Below, piece by piece: positions 7,753 through 16,059 of a DNA stretch of 64,000 nucleotides (position 1 is its first letter; each line of letters starts with the position of its first letter). A model generated the notes under the pieces. That model had not been told where the DNA came from and did no database searches. It worked only from the letters and a program-made list of their open reading frames with translations. The translations under genes and the position numbers were made by a program. Origin of the DNA: Candidatus Enterococcus courvalinii (GTDB lineage Bacteria; Bacillota; Bacilli; Lactobacillales; Enterococcaceae); the NCBI RefSeq assembly GCF_017315945.1, contig NZ_JAFLWI010000003.1:30610-94609 (forward strand). Direction: 5' to 3'.

Positions 7753-8485
7753 ACAATATCTTACTTACCAATGAAAGATACCGGATTGCAACCCGACACC
7801 GTTCTTCATTGTCAAAAATTATTTCTTTATTTCTTTTATCGAAGCTGCTAATATTTTGTAGGTTAATCAGAATAGATCGATGACAACGAACTAACTTTTC
7901 ATTCTTTTCTGCCAGCTCACTAATTTTCCCAAAAAATTCAAGTTGGCCGTTCCTCATATGGAGTACAACTTTGTGTGCATTCAGTGACGTCTCAAAAAAC
8001 ATGATTTCCTTAAGGTTAACCTTTTTTAAAATACCATTCACTTTAATAAGTATTGTATCTGATTGGCTAGTTTCACTAAAAAGGAAACGATCACTTGCTA
8101 AATCAATACATTCTCGGATTTTTTCACAAACAGTAGATACTTCATTTTTTATGATAAAATCCATTGCTTCAATTTTATATTTAAATACTAGATGTTGTGC
8201 TTCATCGTGAGTCGTGATAAATACTATTCTAGATTCAGGATGATGCTCCTTTATCTTTTCTGCTAGAGAGATACCATCTAAAGTGTTTTTCAAATCAATA
8301 TCTAAAAAGAAAAGATTATCCTCCTTCCTCATATTATACTTATCTAAATAATTAAGGATTTCGAGTGGTGAATAGGTTGCAAGTGCCAATATAAGTTCCT
8401 TGTCTCGGAACAGTAGATACTGCTCTATAGATTTCTTGAAATAAGCTAGTAGATCCGGTTCATCTTCACAAATAAAAATCCTCAC
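7751..8485 (-). CDS. AgrA/FsrA-like LytTR response regulator
   Basis: A 244-residue regulator. The N-terminal receiver domain starts MRIFICEDEP (acidic pocket) and has the phospho-acceptor in LFFLDIDLKN near residue 59. The C-terminal half is a LytTR DNA-binding domain (KVNLKEIMFFETSLNAHKVV, VRCHRSILINLQNIS). Such regulators bind paired 9-bp direct repeats, which fits the boxes at 7684-7714 and 9898-9920. The start overlaps the kinase gene by 20 nt, so both are co-translated. It should activate both its own operon and the agrB-TOMM operon. Confidence 0.9.
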   Translation of the reverse strand: MRIFICEDEPDLLAYFKKSIEQYLLFRDKELILALATYSPLEILNYLDKYNMRKEDNLFFLDIDLKNTLDGISLAEKIKEHHPESRIVFITTHDEAQHLVFKYKIEAMDFIIKNEVSTVCEKIRECIDLASDRFLFSETSQSDTILIKVNGILKKVNLKEIMFFETSLNAHKVVLHMRNGQLEFFGKISELAEKNEKLVRCHRSILINLQNISSFDKRNKEIIFDNEERCRVAIRYLSLVSKIL

Positions 8486-9842
8486 CTACGTCCCTCCCAT
8501 GAATATGAATAATTTGAGTAAATGTATCATTTACAATTTGTGTCTCTAGTGAACAACAATTTGATTTGGCTACCAATAATTCTAAGTTACTCAAGCCCAT
8601 TCCCCTATTTACTCCTTTTGTTGAGAATCCTTCCATTTTCAATTTGTGAAAAGGTGGAATAGAGCTACTACACGAATTTTCTACAATAATATCAATACTA
8701 TGTTCATTATTACAGATAAAGCCAATTTTTAACCAACCATTCTCAAGCTCAAAAGATGCTTCAATAGCATTATCCAAAATAATCCCTAAACAACGTATAA
8801 GAGTAATAATATCCATTTCAATATTATCAATTTTTTTTGGAACCTCAACGGAGGTTTCAATCTCTTTCCCTTGTGCTTGCAAAACTTTACTGATAAGTAA
8901 GCTCTTTATTTCGCGAATATTCAAATTAGCAAATTTAGATAAATCAAGTGCATGCTGATTTAAACTGCCTATTGCATGAACTAAATGGGATTCATAAAAA
9001 TGATTTAACCCTTCTATATCATCACTGTCAAAATAATCTTTCATAGAAAGGAGTATATTTTGATAGTCATGCTTAAACCTTCGTATTTCTAGGCTTGTTT
9101 TTTCTAAGCTCTCTATATATTCTTGCATATAAATTTCATCTTGTTTTTTTCTTTTGAGGTCACTTCGTTCTTTAAATGCAAAACCTGCCATTATTGATGC
9201 AACTAGGAATGTTATACCATAGAGATTGATAAAAAATAGATTAGTGTGACCAAAAGATGTTGTTTTACCATAAACACGATCATAGATAACTACAGTAAAG
9301 TAACTAGAGGTCGTGATAACAGCTAATGCTGCAGAAAACCAGATTAGAAAGTTTTTCTCACCATAACAGGTCATAAATCTTAGTATCTTCTTTATGGCTG
9401 CGATTGCAATAAAATAAAGTGTTAGCAGTAGAGCAAATATTGAGATATCAGTAATACGATCAATTAAACTAAACTGCTGTAAGCCAAATCCAACAAGATA
9501 GTTTATTAAAATATATAGTCCCACAGATAAACTAGCAGCTAATATTGATTCTGCCATTTTCTTTGAGAAAAGAATTGCTTCAAATAGTAGGAATACCCAA
9601 AAAACTGCCGAGGAAACAACACCTAGCATAGAATACAAGAAGAGACTAGCAATACATAGTGCAATACTTAAACCGATATAACGAATATTGCCTATTAGAG
9701 ACAACAAGAAACCACTCGCCCCTGCAATACTGATATATTCTAAAAAGCTAATAATTAACTCCTTATTTAACAGAATGTTATTCACCTCACCACATCTTTG
9801 AGACTCATTAGAAAATTCTTTATTATATAACAAAGAATACAC
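8466..9842 (-). CDS. AgrC/FsrC-like sensor histidine kinase
   Basis: A 458-residue kinase of the HPK10 (AgrC) type. About six membrane helices fill residues 25-220, forming the peptide sensor. The dimerisation/phospho-acceptor helix has RRFKHDYQNILLSM with the acceptor His, and the ATPase domain has the N-box LDNAIEASFE and G-box RGMGLSNLEL. The annotated start is GTG at 9842 with only a weak ribosome site; an internal GTG before NNILLNKE is an alternative that would give a more usual AgrC N-terminus. It is the likely receptor for the AgrD-like signal encoded at 6346-6495. Confidence 0.85.
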   Translation of the reverse strand: MYSLLYNKEFSNESQRCGEVNNILLNKELIISFLEYISIAGASGFLLSLIGNIRYIGLSIALCIASLFLYSMLGVVSSAVFWVFLLFEAILFSKKMAESILAASLSVGLYILINYLVGFGLQQFSLIDRITDISIFALLLTLYFIAIAAIKKILRFMTCYGEKNFLIWFSAALAVITTSSYFTVVIYDRVYGKTTSFGHTNLFFINLYGITFLVASIMAGFAFKERSDLKRKKQDEIYMQEYIESLEKTSLEIRRFKHDYQNILLSMKDYFDSDDIEGLNHFYESHLVHAIGSLNQHALDLSKFANLNIREIKSLLISKVLQAQGKEIETSVEVPKKIDNIEMDIITLIRCLGIILDNAIEASFELENGWLKIGFICNNEHSIDIIVENSCSSSIPPFHKLKMEGFSTKGVNRGMGLSNLELLVAKSNCCSLETQIVNDTFTQIIHIHGRDVGEDFYL

Positions 9843-9897
9843 CTAACAACCTTTATTGTAAATATGTACAGTTACTAACAAAGATGCTACATCAGAA

Positions 9898-9920
9898 CTT
9901 TCCTAACCAATCTTCCTAAA
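9898..9920 (-). promoter_or_regulatory. Putative AgrA/FsrA-type boxes before the kinase gene
   Basis: On the minus strand TTTAGGAAG and TTAGGAAAG occur in tandem, starting 14 bp apart. The second, with the following GTTC, is shared with the site before the agrB operon, and CATCTTTGTT also recurs (9877-9886). A TACAAT-like -10 follows. This suggests positive autoregulation of the sensor operon. Confidence 0.5.
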
Positions 9921-10030
9921 ATTATATAATGTTATGTATTTTATAAAAAACTTAAGACCTTTTCATCATCAAAGACACGTTCAAGATATAAGCAGACTAT
10001 AAATCGAGACAATCATTACCGCTCAAAACG

Positions 10031-10090
10031 TAGACAAACTCCAGGTCGGGTTTCGCCACAAGCGAATTACCCGATCTGGAGTTTTGTCTA
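10031..10090. repeat. Long inverted repeat beside oriT of E3
   Basis: Roughly 20-bp arms (TAGACAAACTCCAG... and CTGGAGTTTTGTCTA) surround the loop TTCGCCACAAGCGAATT. The same loop with a different stem is present in E2 at 14304-14350, which points to a conserved hairpin, possibly a single-strand replication origin or part of oriT processing. The rest of 9843-10234 shows no gene. Confidence 0.6.
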
Positions 10091-10123
10091 TTGCAGGAAG
10101 GCGTAGCCGGACTGCAGGAATAA

Positions 10124-10147
10124 AGCCCCCGGTTCTAACAGGGGGCT
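10124..10147. other. oriT nic-site hairpin of E3 (Tn916/ICEBs1 type)
   Basis: A 24-nt inverted repeat with arms AGCCCCC and GGGGGCT around a core ending CTAACA. ICEBs1 and Tn916 have the same layout (ACCCCCC arms, CTAACA before the G-run) at the site nicked by NicK/Orf20. The relaxase at 11209-12474 is the probable user. Confidence 0.75.
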
Positions 10148-10234
10148 AACAAAGAACAGGAAACTGTGACAACTACCCATTGGGGAGTGTCCTAGCAGGA
10201 TTTTCTTTGTCACATGCTTATAAAACTTGTCACC

Positions 10235-11047
10235 TTATTTTGATGCTGGATACGCTACATTTAACAGACGTTCTTTCTCGACTTCCATCACGAATGGCAG
10301 ATAAAGATATTGTTGTTCTAGTAGATATTGATTGTCCTCTGTGTACTGATAAGAAGCTGTTTCTTTTGAATAGACCAACGGGGCAATTCGCACATCTCCG
10401 GTTGATTGATTGATCGAGTATAAAAGAATGGCTTTTTCAACTAGTTTCTTTGGCAAATGTTTCCCAAAATAGGAATAGGATTCTTGATTTGCTAAATAAA
10501 CGAGTAAGCGATCCACACTAAAGTTTGAGAAGGTAAAGGGCATCATGTGCAGAATATGATTTTGATTATCATGGTGTAAATAGAGTTGCGCTTCTTTACC
10601 AAAATTGGTTGAACCAAGGTAAAGTTGCTTTTTCTCATCGATACATTGGAAAGTAAACTGGTCTTGTTCAGTTGGTGGAATGAGGTTTGTAATAAAAAAT
10701 TCAATCATTCGATCCATTTCTTTTTCACTGACATGACCTGCTTGTTTCAGTTCGTCTACTATCAGTCCTTCAATCTTAGGATCAAGCTTACCTGCCTTCT
10801 TTTGAAGCATTTCTAAAATGTATTGATTCTCTTGATCACCATACAGAAGATACTCATTGGTGACATGACCTACCTCCGCAATCTGGTGAAGAGTTTCGGT
10901 TTTTGGAAGATTAATCCCGCGTTCCCAATTATTGACAGTGCTTCGTGGTAAATCACCAATTAGTTTGCCAAATTTCTCCATACTCAACTTTAACTCTTGG
11001 CGAATCTGCCGAATTCGATTGCCCACTGCTTGCTTGTCTATCTCCAT
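10235..11047 (-). CDS. XRE-family transcriptional regulator
   Basis: A 270-residue protein with an N-terminal helix-turn-helix of the XRE/Cro type (residues 9-65: SMEKFGKLIGDLPRSTVNNW). The remaining 200 residues form a domain I do not recognise. A clear homologue at 24624-25448 in E2 shares the stretch STVNNWERGINLPK in the HTH and similar length, so these are element-specific regulators. It is divergent from the relaxase gene across a 160-bp region with repeated GTACTTAAAA motifs, and probably represses the relaxase-xis-int genes. No phage-type peptidase motif is seen. Confidence 0.85.
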   Translation of the reverse strand: MEIDKQAVGNRIRQIRQELKLSMEKFGKLIGDLPRSTVNNWERGINLPKTETLHQIAEVGHVTNEYLLYGDQENQYILEMLQKKAGKLDPKIEGLIVDELKQAGHVSEKEMDRMIEFFITNLIPPTEQDQFTFQCIDEKKQLYLGSTNFGKEAQLYLHHDNQNHILHMMPFTFSNFSVDRLLVYLANQESYSYFGKHLPKKLVEKAILLYSINQSTGDVRIAPLVYSKETASYQYTEDNQYLLEQQYLYLPFVMEVEKERLLNVAYPASK

Positions 11048-11091
11048 GAAAAAACCTCCTCATGATAAGTTCTTAAATTTATTATACGTGT

Positions 11092-11165
11092 GTACTTAAA
11101 AAAAGTCAAAATATATTGACTTAAAATAAATACAGGCGTACAATCGATTTGTACTTAAAATAAGT
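11092..11165 (+). promoter_or_regulatory. Divergent control region: relaxase promoter and XRE operators
   Basis: A -35 TTGACT (11116-11121) and -10 TACAAT (11139-11144) are 17 bp apart and read toward the relaxase. Around them GTACTTAAAA...AAGTC occurs twice (11092 and 11150), and the -35 overlaps a third GACTTAAAATAA. These are likely operator copies for the XRE regulator. Confidence 0.65.
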
Positions 11166-11208
11166 CTGATGGTTCTTTGACAATTTAATAACAGAAGGAG
11201 GTTTGTCT

Positions 11209-12474
11209 ATGAACCAAGTTAATCAACGTGATCTCGGTGAAGCCATTCGAGTTTCTCGAGAAGAAAGGGGGTGGACCCAGCGATATTTAGCAGAAAAAGT
11301 GGGAATTTCGAGGTCGTTACTATCAAAGGTAGAAAAAGGAACGAGACGATTAAGTGCAGAAAAACTGAATCTTGTATTGGATAGTTTGCAAGAAGAGATT
11401 GTTCCAGTTAATCGTGTTTTGATTGATTATCTAACCATTCACTTTTTCTCGAATCAACATTTAAAGTTGATTGAAGAGATTATTGGCATGCCTATTGAAC
11501 GCTTTGAGGAACTGGATTATGCGCCAAAGGGCTATATTGGGCAATATGTTTGGAATCAAGTAATCACGATTCGGTATTCCATTGACGATACGGTAAAAGG
11601 AACCGTAATGGAGTTTTCAGGTCAAGGCTGTAAACATCTTGCCATGCGTTTGAAGACCGCAAAATCAAACTGGCAAGAGTTCTTCCGTAAGGTATTAGAT
11701 TATCAGGGAAACTTTACACGGATTGATTTTACTTTAGATGATTTTGTGGGGAGTCTCAGCATTCCAGAACTGAAGCGTAAGGTAACACTAGGCCATGTGT
11801 GGACCACTTTTCAAGTGAGTGAATCTCATGGCGGTACGGATATCATAAACAATGAATCAAATGGTGAGACCTTGTATTTAGGCTCAAAGAAGAGTCAGTG
11901 TCGCTTTTGCTTTTATCAGAAGGATTATGAACAACGAAAGCGACGAGGAATTTCTTTAGAAGAAGCAGAAGTAAAAAATCGCTTTGAACTACGGTATCGA
12001 AAAGAGAAAGCGCAAAGCTTGGCAAAGATTATTTCAAAAACCCATGATTTAACCAAACTATTCTTTGAGTTACTTAATGGGGCAATTTGTTTTTATGACC
12101 GTGCTCCAAATGATCCAGGTGCAAAAGTCGATGCCAAATGGGCAGCCTTTATTGGCAATCATGGCGCAATCACCATTTCTTTAGAGACCATTCCTCAAAG
12201 TTTTGAGAAAAGCATGAATTGGTTAATTCACAGTGTTTCGCCCACCCTCGCATTTATTCAAGAGGTAGATAATCATTTTGATTCAAATTTGATTAACGAG
12301 ATTATTAGCTGTGGGGAACTTAGTTCAAGGCAGCAAAAATTTTTAGAAAATTTAATTGCTGAGCCTGATTATTATCGTGAAGAAGTAGATTTTTATATCC
12401 AGTATCTTCAAAATATGAAGAAAGAAAAAATACACAAAAAAAGCAAAGCACAGCTTACACATGAAAATGTATAA
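11209..12474 (+). CDS. mobT: MobT-type relaxase (HTH + Rep_trans)
   Basis: A 421-residue protein. The ATG at 11209 has GGAGG 7 nt upstream and is preferred over a TTG two codons earlier. Residues 8-65 form an XRE helix-turn-helix (TQRYLAEKVGISRSLLSKVE). The rest is a Rep_trans rolling-circle initiator domain (FSGQGCKHLAMRL, TRIDFTLDDF, ETLYLGSKKSQCRFCFYQKD, FELRYRKEKAQ). This HTH plus Rep_trans plan is that of MobT relaxases such as Orf20 of Tn916. It should nick the oriT at 10124-10147 and start transfer and rolling-circle replication. It is followed by xis and int. Confidence 0.85.
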   Translation: MNQVNQRDLGEAIRVSREERGWTQRYLAEKVGISRSLLSKVEKGTRRLSAEKLNLVLDSLQEEIVPVNRVLIDYLTIHFFSNQHLKLIEEIIGMPIERFEELDYAPKGYIGQYVWNQVITIRYSIDDTVKGTVMEFSGQGCKHLAMRLKTAKSNWQEFFRKVLDYQGNFTRIDFTLDDFVGSLSIPELKRKVTLGHVWTTFQVSESHGGTDIINNESNGETLYLGSKKSQCRFCFYQKDYEQRKRRGISLEEAEVKNRFELRYRKEKAQSLAKIISKTHDLTKLFFELLNGAICFYDRAPNDPGAKVDAKWAAFIGNHGAITISLETIPQSFEKSMNWLIHSVSPTLAFIQEVDNHFDSNLINEIISCGELSSRQQKFLENLIAEPDYYREEVDFYIQYLQNMKKEKIHKKSKAQLTHENV

Positions 12475-12554
12475 ACGTACTCCGCCCTAGACAAGTTGAG
12501 TATAGCACATTTCCTTGTGTCAGCCAAAAAACATTTTTGGAAAGGAAATAAACT

Positions 12555-12752
12555 ATGGAAAATACTATAACTACTTATAAATTGCCCTATCTACTTACTA
12601 GAGAACAAGCTTCTCAGTTTTTAGGGATTGATCCAAAATCTTTTGATAAATTCGTTCGCTCAAACGATGAGTTAGAGCGTTTTATGATAGGAAGACAAGA
12701 GCGATACACTGTCACTTCCCTCACTAATTTTATTAAAACTCACTCTATCTAG
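12555..12752 (+). CDS. Small excisionase-like DNA-binding protein
   Basis: A 65-residue protein with a helix-turn-helix of the Tn916 Xis/excisionase type (LTREQASQFLGIDPKSFDKF) and a short beta wing (FMIGRQERYTVTSL). It has a good AAAGGAAA ribosome site and lies between relaxase and integrase, the usual xis position in this element class. It should direct the integrase toward excision. It differs in length and sequence from the Xis proteins of E1 and E2, which resemble each other. Confidence 0.75.
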   Translation: MENTITTYKLPYLLTREQASQFLGIDPKSFDKFVRSNDELERFMIGRQERYTVTSLTNFIKTHSI

Positions 12753-12766
12753 CTAAAATATCGTAG

Positions 12767-12833
12767 GATGGTTGATTAGATGCTCTGCGCCATGTAGAAT
12801 GGCGATGTATTCAACTAGCATTTATCAACCATC
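12767..12833. repeat. Nested inverted repeats between xis and int
   Basis: Outer arms GATGGTTGAT/ATCAACCATC (10 bp) enclose inner arms CGCCAT/ATGGCG. The structure lies just before the integrase ribosome site, so it may limit integrase translation or act as an attenuator. No T-run follows. Confidence 0.5.
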
Positions 12834-12857
12834 TTTCAGTGAAAGGATTTGTTATAA

Positions 12858-13904
12858 ATGCCTAGTATAATTAAACGTGGTAACTCATATAGAGCTCAGA
12901 TCTCACTTTACAACCATGGTCAACATAAGAAATTGACAAAATCATTTAGCTCTAAAAAGGAAGCAACTCGTTGGGCTTTGGAAAATGAATTGGAGAAAGG
13001 AAATGGAAAACAATTAGCAGAGCGTACAACAACATTTGCTGACTTCTTTGAAAACTGGATTCATATCATAAAGAAAAATGATGTAAAAGAAACGACTTTT
13101 CAAAATTATCAAAGGACTTCTCAAGTGGTGAAGAAATTATTTGGCGATATACAGTTAAAGGATTTGAACGATATTGTAGTACAACGAAAAATAGATAAGT
13201 ATGCGGAGACTCATTCTCGTAAAAACACTCATGAAGTACTATTGAAAATCAAAACGGCATTACGTGATGCTTATGCTCGTGGCTATCTTGCTACCGATTT
13301 TGCAAATTTAGTCAAAACACGTGGAAAAGAGTTAGAAAAGCGAAATAAAGCTCTATCTATTACTGAACTGAAAAAATTACGAAGCTACGTCATTCAACAC
13401 ACAGACAATGAATTTAATATTCTTGTATTACTAGCACTAGAGACTGGCATGAGGCGTGGAGAACTTTTAGGAATTCGACCAGAGAATATTTTTAAATATG
13501 GGATTGAAGTTAGACGCTCCATCAGCCCTACTTCTGAGGATACTTCTTTAAAGACAAAGAACTCTAGACGAGATGTATCAATTAATAAAGAAGTTTTCGA
13601 TATTCTGACCGCCGTTCCAGTAAAGGAAAATGGATATTGCTTTGATCCAGATGGTTTTCATCAATCAGCTGATTTAGCAAAGCTACTGAAAAAACTAGAT
13701 ATTCCTAAAACGACATTTCACGGTTTACGTGATACTCACGCATCATTTCTATTTTCACAAGACATTGATATTGCCTATGTATCAAAACGCTTAGGTCATA
13801 TCAATATTCAAACAACGCAGAACTATTATCTTGAATTGATGCCAGAAAAAAAGCACCAGCAAGATGCTGATGCTTTAAACCTCTTAAATTCTTTGTCAAA
13901 TTGA
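12858..13904 (+). CDS. int: Tyrosine integrase of E3
   Basis: A 348-residue tyrosine recombinase. It has an N-terminal arm-binding part (residues 1-60), a SAM-like core-binding domain (about 62-150) and a catalytic domain with Arg in TGMRRGELLG, HGLRDTHASF, the box II His in LGHINIQTTQ and the nucleophile Tyr in NYYLEL. It ends 58 bp before the rpsI-tail copy at 13963, the expected place for an integrase next to its attachment site. It is shorter and only distantly similar to the integrases of E1 and E2, yet all three use the same site. Confidence 0.9.
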   Translation: MPSIIKRGNSYRAQISLYNHGQHKKLTKSFSSKKEATRWALENELEKGNGKQLAERTTTFADFFENWIHIIKKNDVKETTFQNYQRTSQVVKKLFGDIQLKDLNDIVVQRKIDKYAETHSRKNTHEVLLKIKTALRDAYARGYLATDFANLVKTRGKELEKRNKALSITELKKLRSYVIQHTDNEFNILVLLALETGMRRGELLGIRPENIFKYGIEVRRSISPTSEDTSLKTKNSRRDVSINKEVFDILTAVPVKENGYCFDPDGFHQSADLAKLLKKLDIPKTTFHGLRDTHASFLFSQDIDIAYVSKRLGHINIQTTQNYYLELMPEKKHQQDADALNLLNSLSN

Positions 13905-13962
13905 TAATTTGAACCAACTTGAACCAAAAAACTCTTGTAAACGTTGATACAATAAGGAATTG

Positions 13963-14013
13963 ATTAACGTTTTGAGAATTGAGATGCTTTACGAGCTTTT
14001 TTAAGACCTGGTT
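13963..14013 (-). repeat. att site C (rpsI 3'-end copy), E3/E2 junction
   Basis: A 51-bp copy of the rpsI 3' end with four differences from the copy in rpsI itself. Read on the minus strand it still encodes [13 protein letters not shown] and a stop, so all changes are synonymous. It is the border between E3 and E2. Confidence 0.9.
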
Positions 14014-14303
14014 GGCAGTTCAACTGTGTTATTTTAAATCAATGAATATCAAAAATGCTGATTTATCAGTATTTTTCGCCTCAAGATTTGTACTGGATTT
14101 CAGTCGATTTTAGGCACTCGTAACCACGATTCGTAACCAATTTTGAACGTAAGACAATTTGGTTACGACAAATTCAGAGCATATCAGTATCTACTACACT
14201 TCTTTTTTATCTTTCCATTGAAGAAACTGCATGGTAAACCCATGTGGTCTTTTTAACGTTGCAAAGTCAAAGATAAAAGAACAAATCCTCCAAATGTTAG
14301 GCG

Positions 14304-14350
14304 CTCTTTGCGGAGGGGTTCGCCTCAAGCGAATTCCCCTTCGTAAAGAG
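14304..14350. repeat. Inverted repeat with conserved loop beside oriT of E2
   Basis: Arms CTCTTTGCGGAGGGG and CCCCTTCGTAAAGAG surround the loop TTCGCCTCAAGCGAATT. The loop differs by one base from that at 10031-10090 in E3, while the stems differ in sequence but remain paired. Candidate single-strand origin. Confidence 0.6.
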
Positions 14351-14359
14351 TTCGCCTTG

Positions 14360-14389
14360 AACACGAGTGGGCGCTAGCCCGCGAGTGTT
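14360..14389. repeat. Second inverted repeat flanking oriT of E2
   Basis: Arms AACACgaGtGGGC and GCCCgCgaGTGTT with a GCTA loop lie 5 bp before the oriT hairpin. Probably part of the relaxase recognition region. Confidence 0.5.
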
Positions 14390-14394
14390 GTTTC

Positions 14395-14418
14395 ACCCCC
14401 CCTATCTAACAGGGGGGT
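14395..14418. other. oriT nic-site hairpin of E2 (Tn916/ICEBs1 type)
   Basis: A 24-nt site with arms ACCCCCC and GGGGGGT and the core TATCTAACA. As I recall the published sites, this is almost identical to the Tn916 and ICEBs1 oriT hairpins. The remaining sequence between 14419 and 14652 shows no gene. Confidence 0.8.
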
Positions 14419-14652
14419 ACAAAAACACGAAAAACAATTGAAAAGCTACGTACAAACACTGTTATACCAAGGAAATAAGCACTTATTGACAAGTGTAAAC
14501 TAATTTAAAAAAGTTCACATTTTGTTTTCACTGGTTCTAACGAGTTTCAAATAGCGCATCAAACTGATATTTTTAGCTATTCAACTTTCAATTAGCCTCG
14601 TTGATTTTTAAATTACCGATTTTATGCTTCTATTGATGGCCCGTGAATTATA

Positions 14653-15720
14653 TTACGATTTGAATTCATTTATTAGCTGATACTTAGTCGAACGGCCTTG
14701 CCCGACTTTTTGAATCTTATTCTCTGTTTGTAACTCAGCTAAAGCACGTTCTATCGTTCGCTGGCTAATATCCGGCAATAAGTTCTCCAGATTAGCTCTA
14801 CTCAAAGGTTCAAAGGACTTTTCTAGTTCCTCTACTACCCTCTCTGCAGGTGTTAGCTCACGATTGATAATAATCTCGAAACGCTCTGAGAAGTTTTCAT
14901 ACGCTCGCAAAATGATTCCGACAAGATAGCGAACAAAAGGCGTATAGTCTTGCTCATTTTCCAACCATCCTACAGAACTTGCCTGTAACGCTTCATAATA
15001 GGTTTGCTTCGATTCTTCAATCAACATTTCAATACTGATGTACTTGCCGACTAAATAGCCTGACTTGTATAGCAATAACAGCGTCAACAAGCGCGACATC
15101 CGCCCATTCCCGTCACTGAATGGATGAATCGAGAGAAAGTCTAAAACAAAGCAAGGAATCAGCAGTAACGGATCAATCTCAGCCTTCTGAATGGCTTGAT
15201 TGTATTGGTAGCACAACTCATCAATTAAATCAGGTGTCAAATAAGCAGGAGCTGGTACAAACCGAACTCGCTCCTTACCATCCAGATCTTTTTCCGTAAT
15301 AACATTATCGCCACTTTTAAACTTACCTTTGTAACTTTTAGCCGAGTAATTATATAGATTTTTGTGTAACGTTAAAATATCGTTGGGCACGACGCGAATA
15401 TACTCGTAACTATCATGAATCAGTTTCAACACATCTCGATAACCGGCAATTTCTTCTTCATCCCGATTACGAGGTTTTACTTTTTCCGCTACGATTTGCT
15501 TCAAGCGACCATCTGTTGTTGCAATTCCTTCAATTTTGTTGGAAGCCTCTGTACTTTGAATCAAAGCCAAGTCTGTCAGTTTGCCTAAAATCTCTGGTTT
15601 TGTGGCAATATACAGTTCTTGTTTCCCCTTATAATCATGAATCTTGGTCAGCATATTTAGCAAATCATGACTAAGAGAGAGCTTTTTCAACTCATGATAA
15701 TCAAATTCTTTCACCGCCAT
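14653..15720 (-). CDS. Fic-domain adenylyltransferase with N-terminal inhibitory helix
   Basis: A 355-residue class II Fic protein. It has the inhibitory motif SNKIEG (SxxxEG, residues 60-65), a Fic core with HPFSDGNGR near residue 203, and a C-terminal winged-helix domain (ISQRTIERALAELQTENKIQ). Fic enzymes transfer AMP from ATP to target proteins; the N-terminal Glu blocks ATP binding until relieved. The DNA-binding tail and three TGGCGGAGAAAA copies just upstream of the start suggest autoregulation. It may act in stress, toxin control or plasmid-type stabilisation; the target cannot be read from sequence. Confidence 0.9.
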   Translation of the reverse strand: MAVKEFDYHELKKLSLSHDLLNMLTKIHDYKGKQELYIATKPEILGKLTDLALIQSTEASNKIEGIATTDGRLKQIVAEKVKPRNRDEEEIAGYRDVLKLIHDSYEYIRVVPNDILTLHKNLYNYSAKSYKGKFKSGDNVITEKDLDGKERVRFVPAPAYLTPDLIDELCYQYNQAIQKAEIDPLLLIPCFVLDFLSIHPFSDGNGRMSRLLTLLLLYKSGYLVGKYISIEMLIEESKQTYYEALQASSVGWLENEQDYTPFVRYLVGIILRAYENFSERFEIIINRELTPAERVVEELEKSFEPLSRANLENLLPDISQRTIERALAELQTENKIQKVGQGRSTKYQLINEFKS

Positions 15721-15729
15721 TCACCTCTT

Positions 15730-15783
15730 TTCTCCGCCATTTTATCTTATTTGGCGGAGAAAAACAAATAATGGCGGAGAAAA
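15730..15783. promoter_or_regulatory. Fic operator: three TGGCGGAGAAA copies
   Basis: TTCTCCGCCA (inverted, 15730) is followed by two direct TGGCGGAGAAAA copies (15752 and 15772), 20 bp apart. They lie immediately before the Fic start codon. The Fic winged-helix domain is the likely reader. Confidence 0.55.
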
Positions 15784-16059
15784 CTATATTTCATCATCAC
15801 ATTAGTTTTACTATTCAAATACAAAAAGCCCTAAAAGTATTTCACAAATTCAATTCAAATAAACTAAGTTTTAGTGAGCTTCGATAATCCAATTTCTTTT
15901 AACTGGTAGATTTTTTAGGAAAAAGAGTAAATTCTACGTAAGAGCTACAATTAAAGCTCTAAATGTTGATATTGCTTTTATCAGTTGTGACTGATCTTCA
16001 AAAAAACAACTATTCGATGTTAATTTGTAGCTTTTAAATGGGATATCATTGTAAAAGCA
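15784..16059. other. Noncoding AT-rich stretch
   Basis: I see no convincing gene, RNA or repeat here. It separates the Fic gene from the 3' end of the ABC-2 permease gene. Confidence 0.5.

Larger units (their letters stand above)
1..13962. mobile_element. Element E3 (right part), integrative mobilizable element in rpsI
   Basis: This is the visible part of an element whose left end lies outside the window. Its right end is the rpsI-tail copy at 13963-14013, with integrase, excisionase-like gene and MobT-type relaxase beside it and an oriT hairpin at 10124-10147. The cargo is a TOMM peptide cluster with an agr-like quorum-sensing system. No type IV secretion genes are visible, so it is either mobilizable or its transfer genes lie to the left. 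Confidence 0.75.

Noticed and set aside
10180..10413. Plus-strand 77-codon frame
   Set aside because: It overlaps the XRE regulator on the other strand and has no ribosome site or domain.
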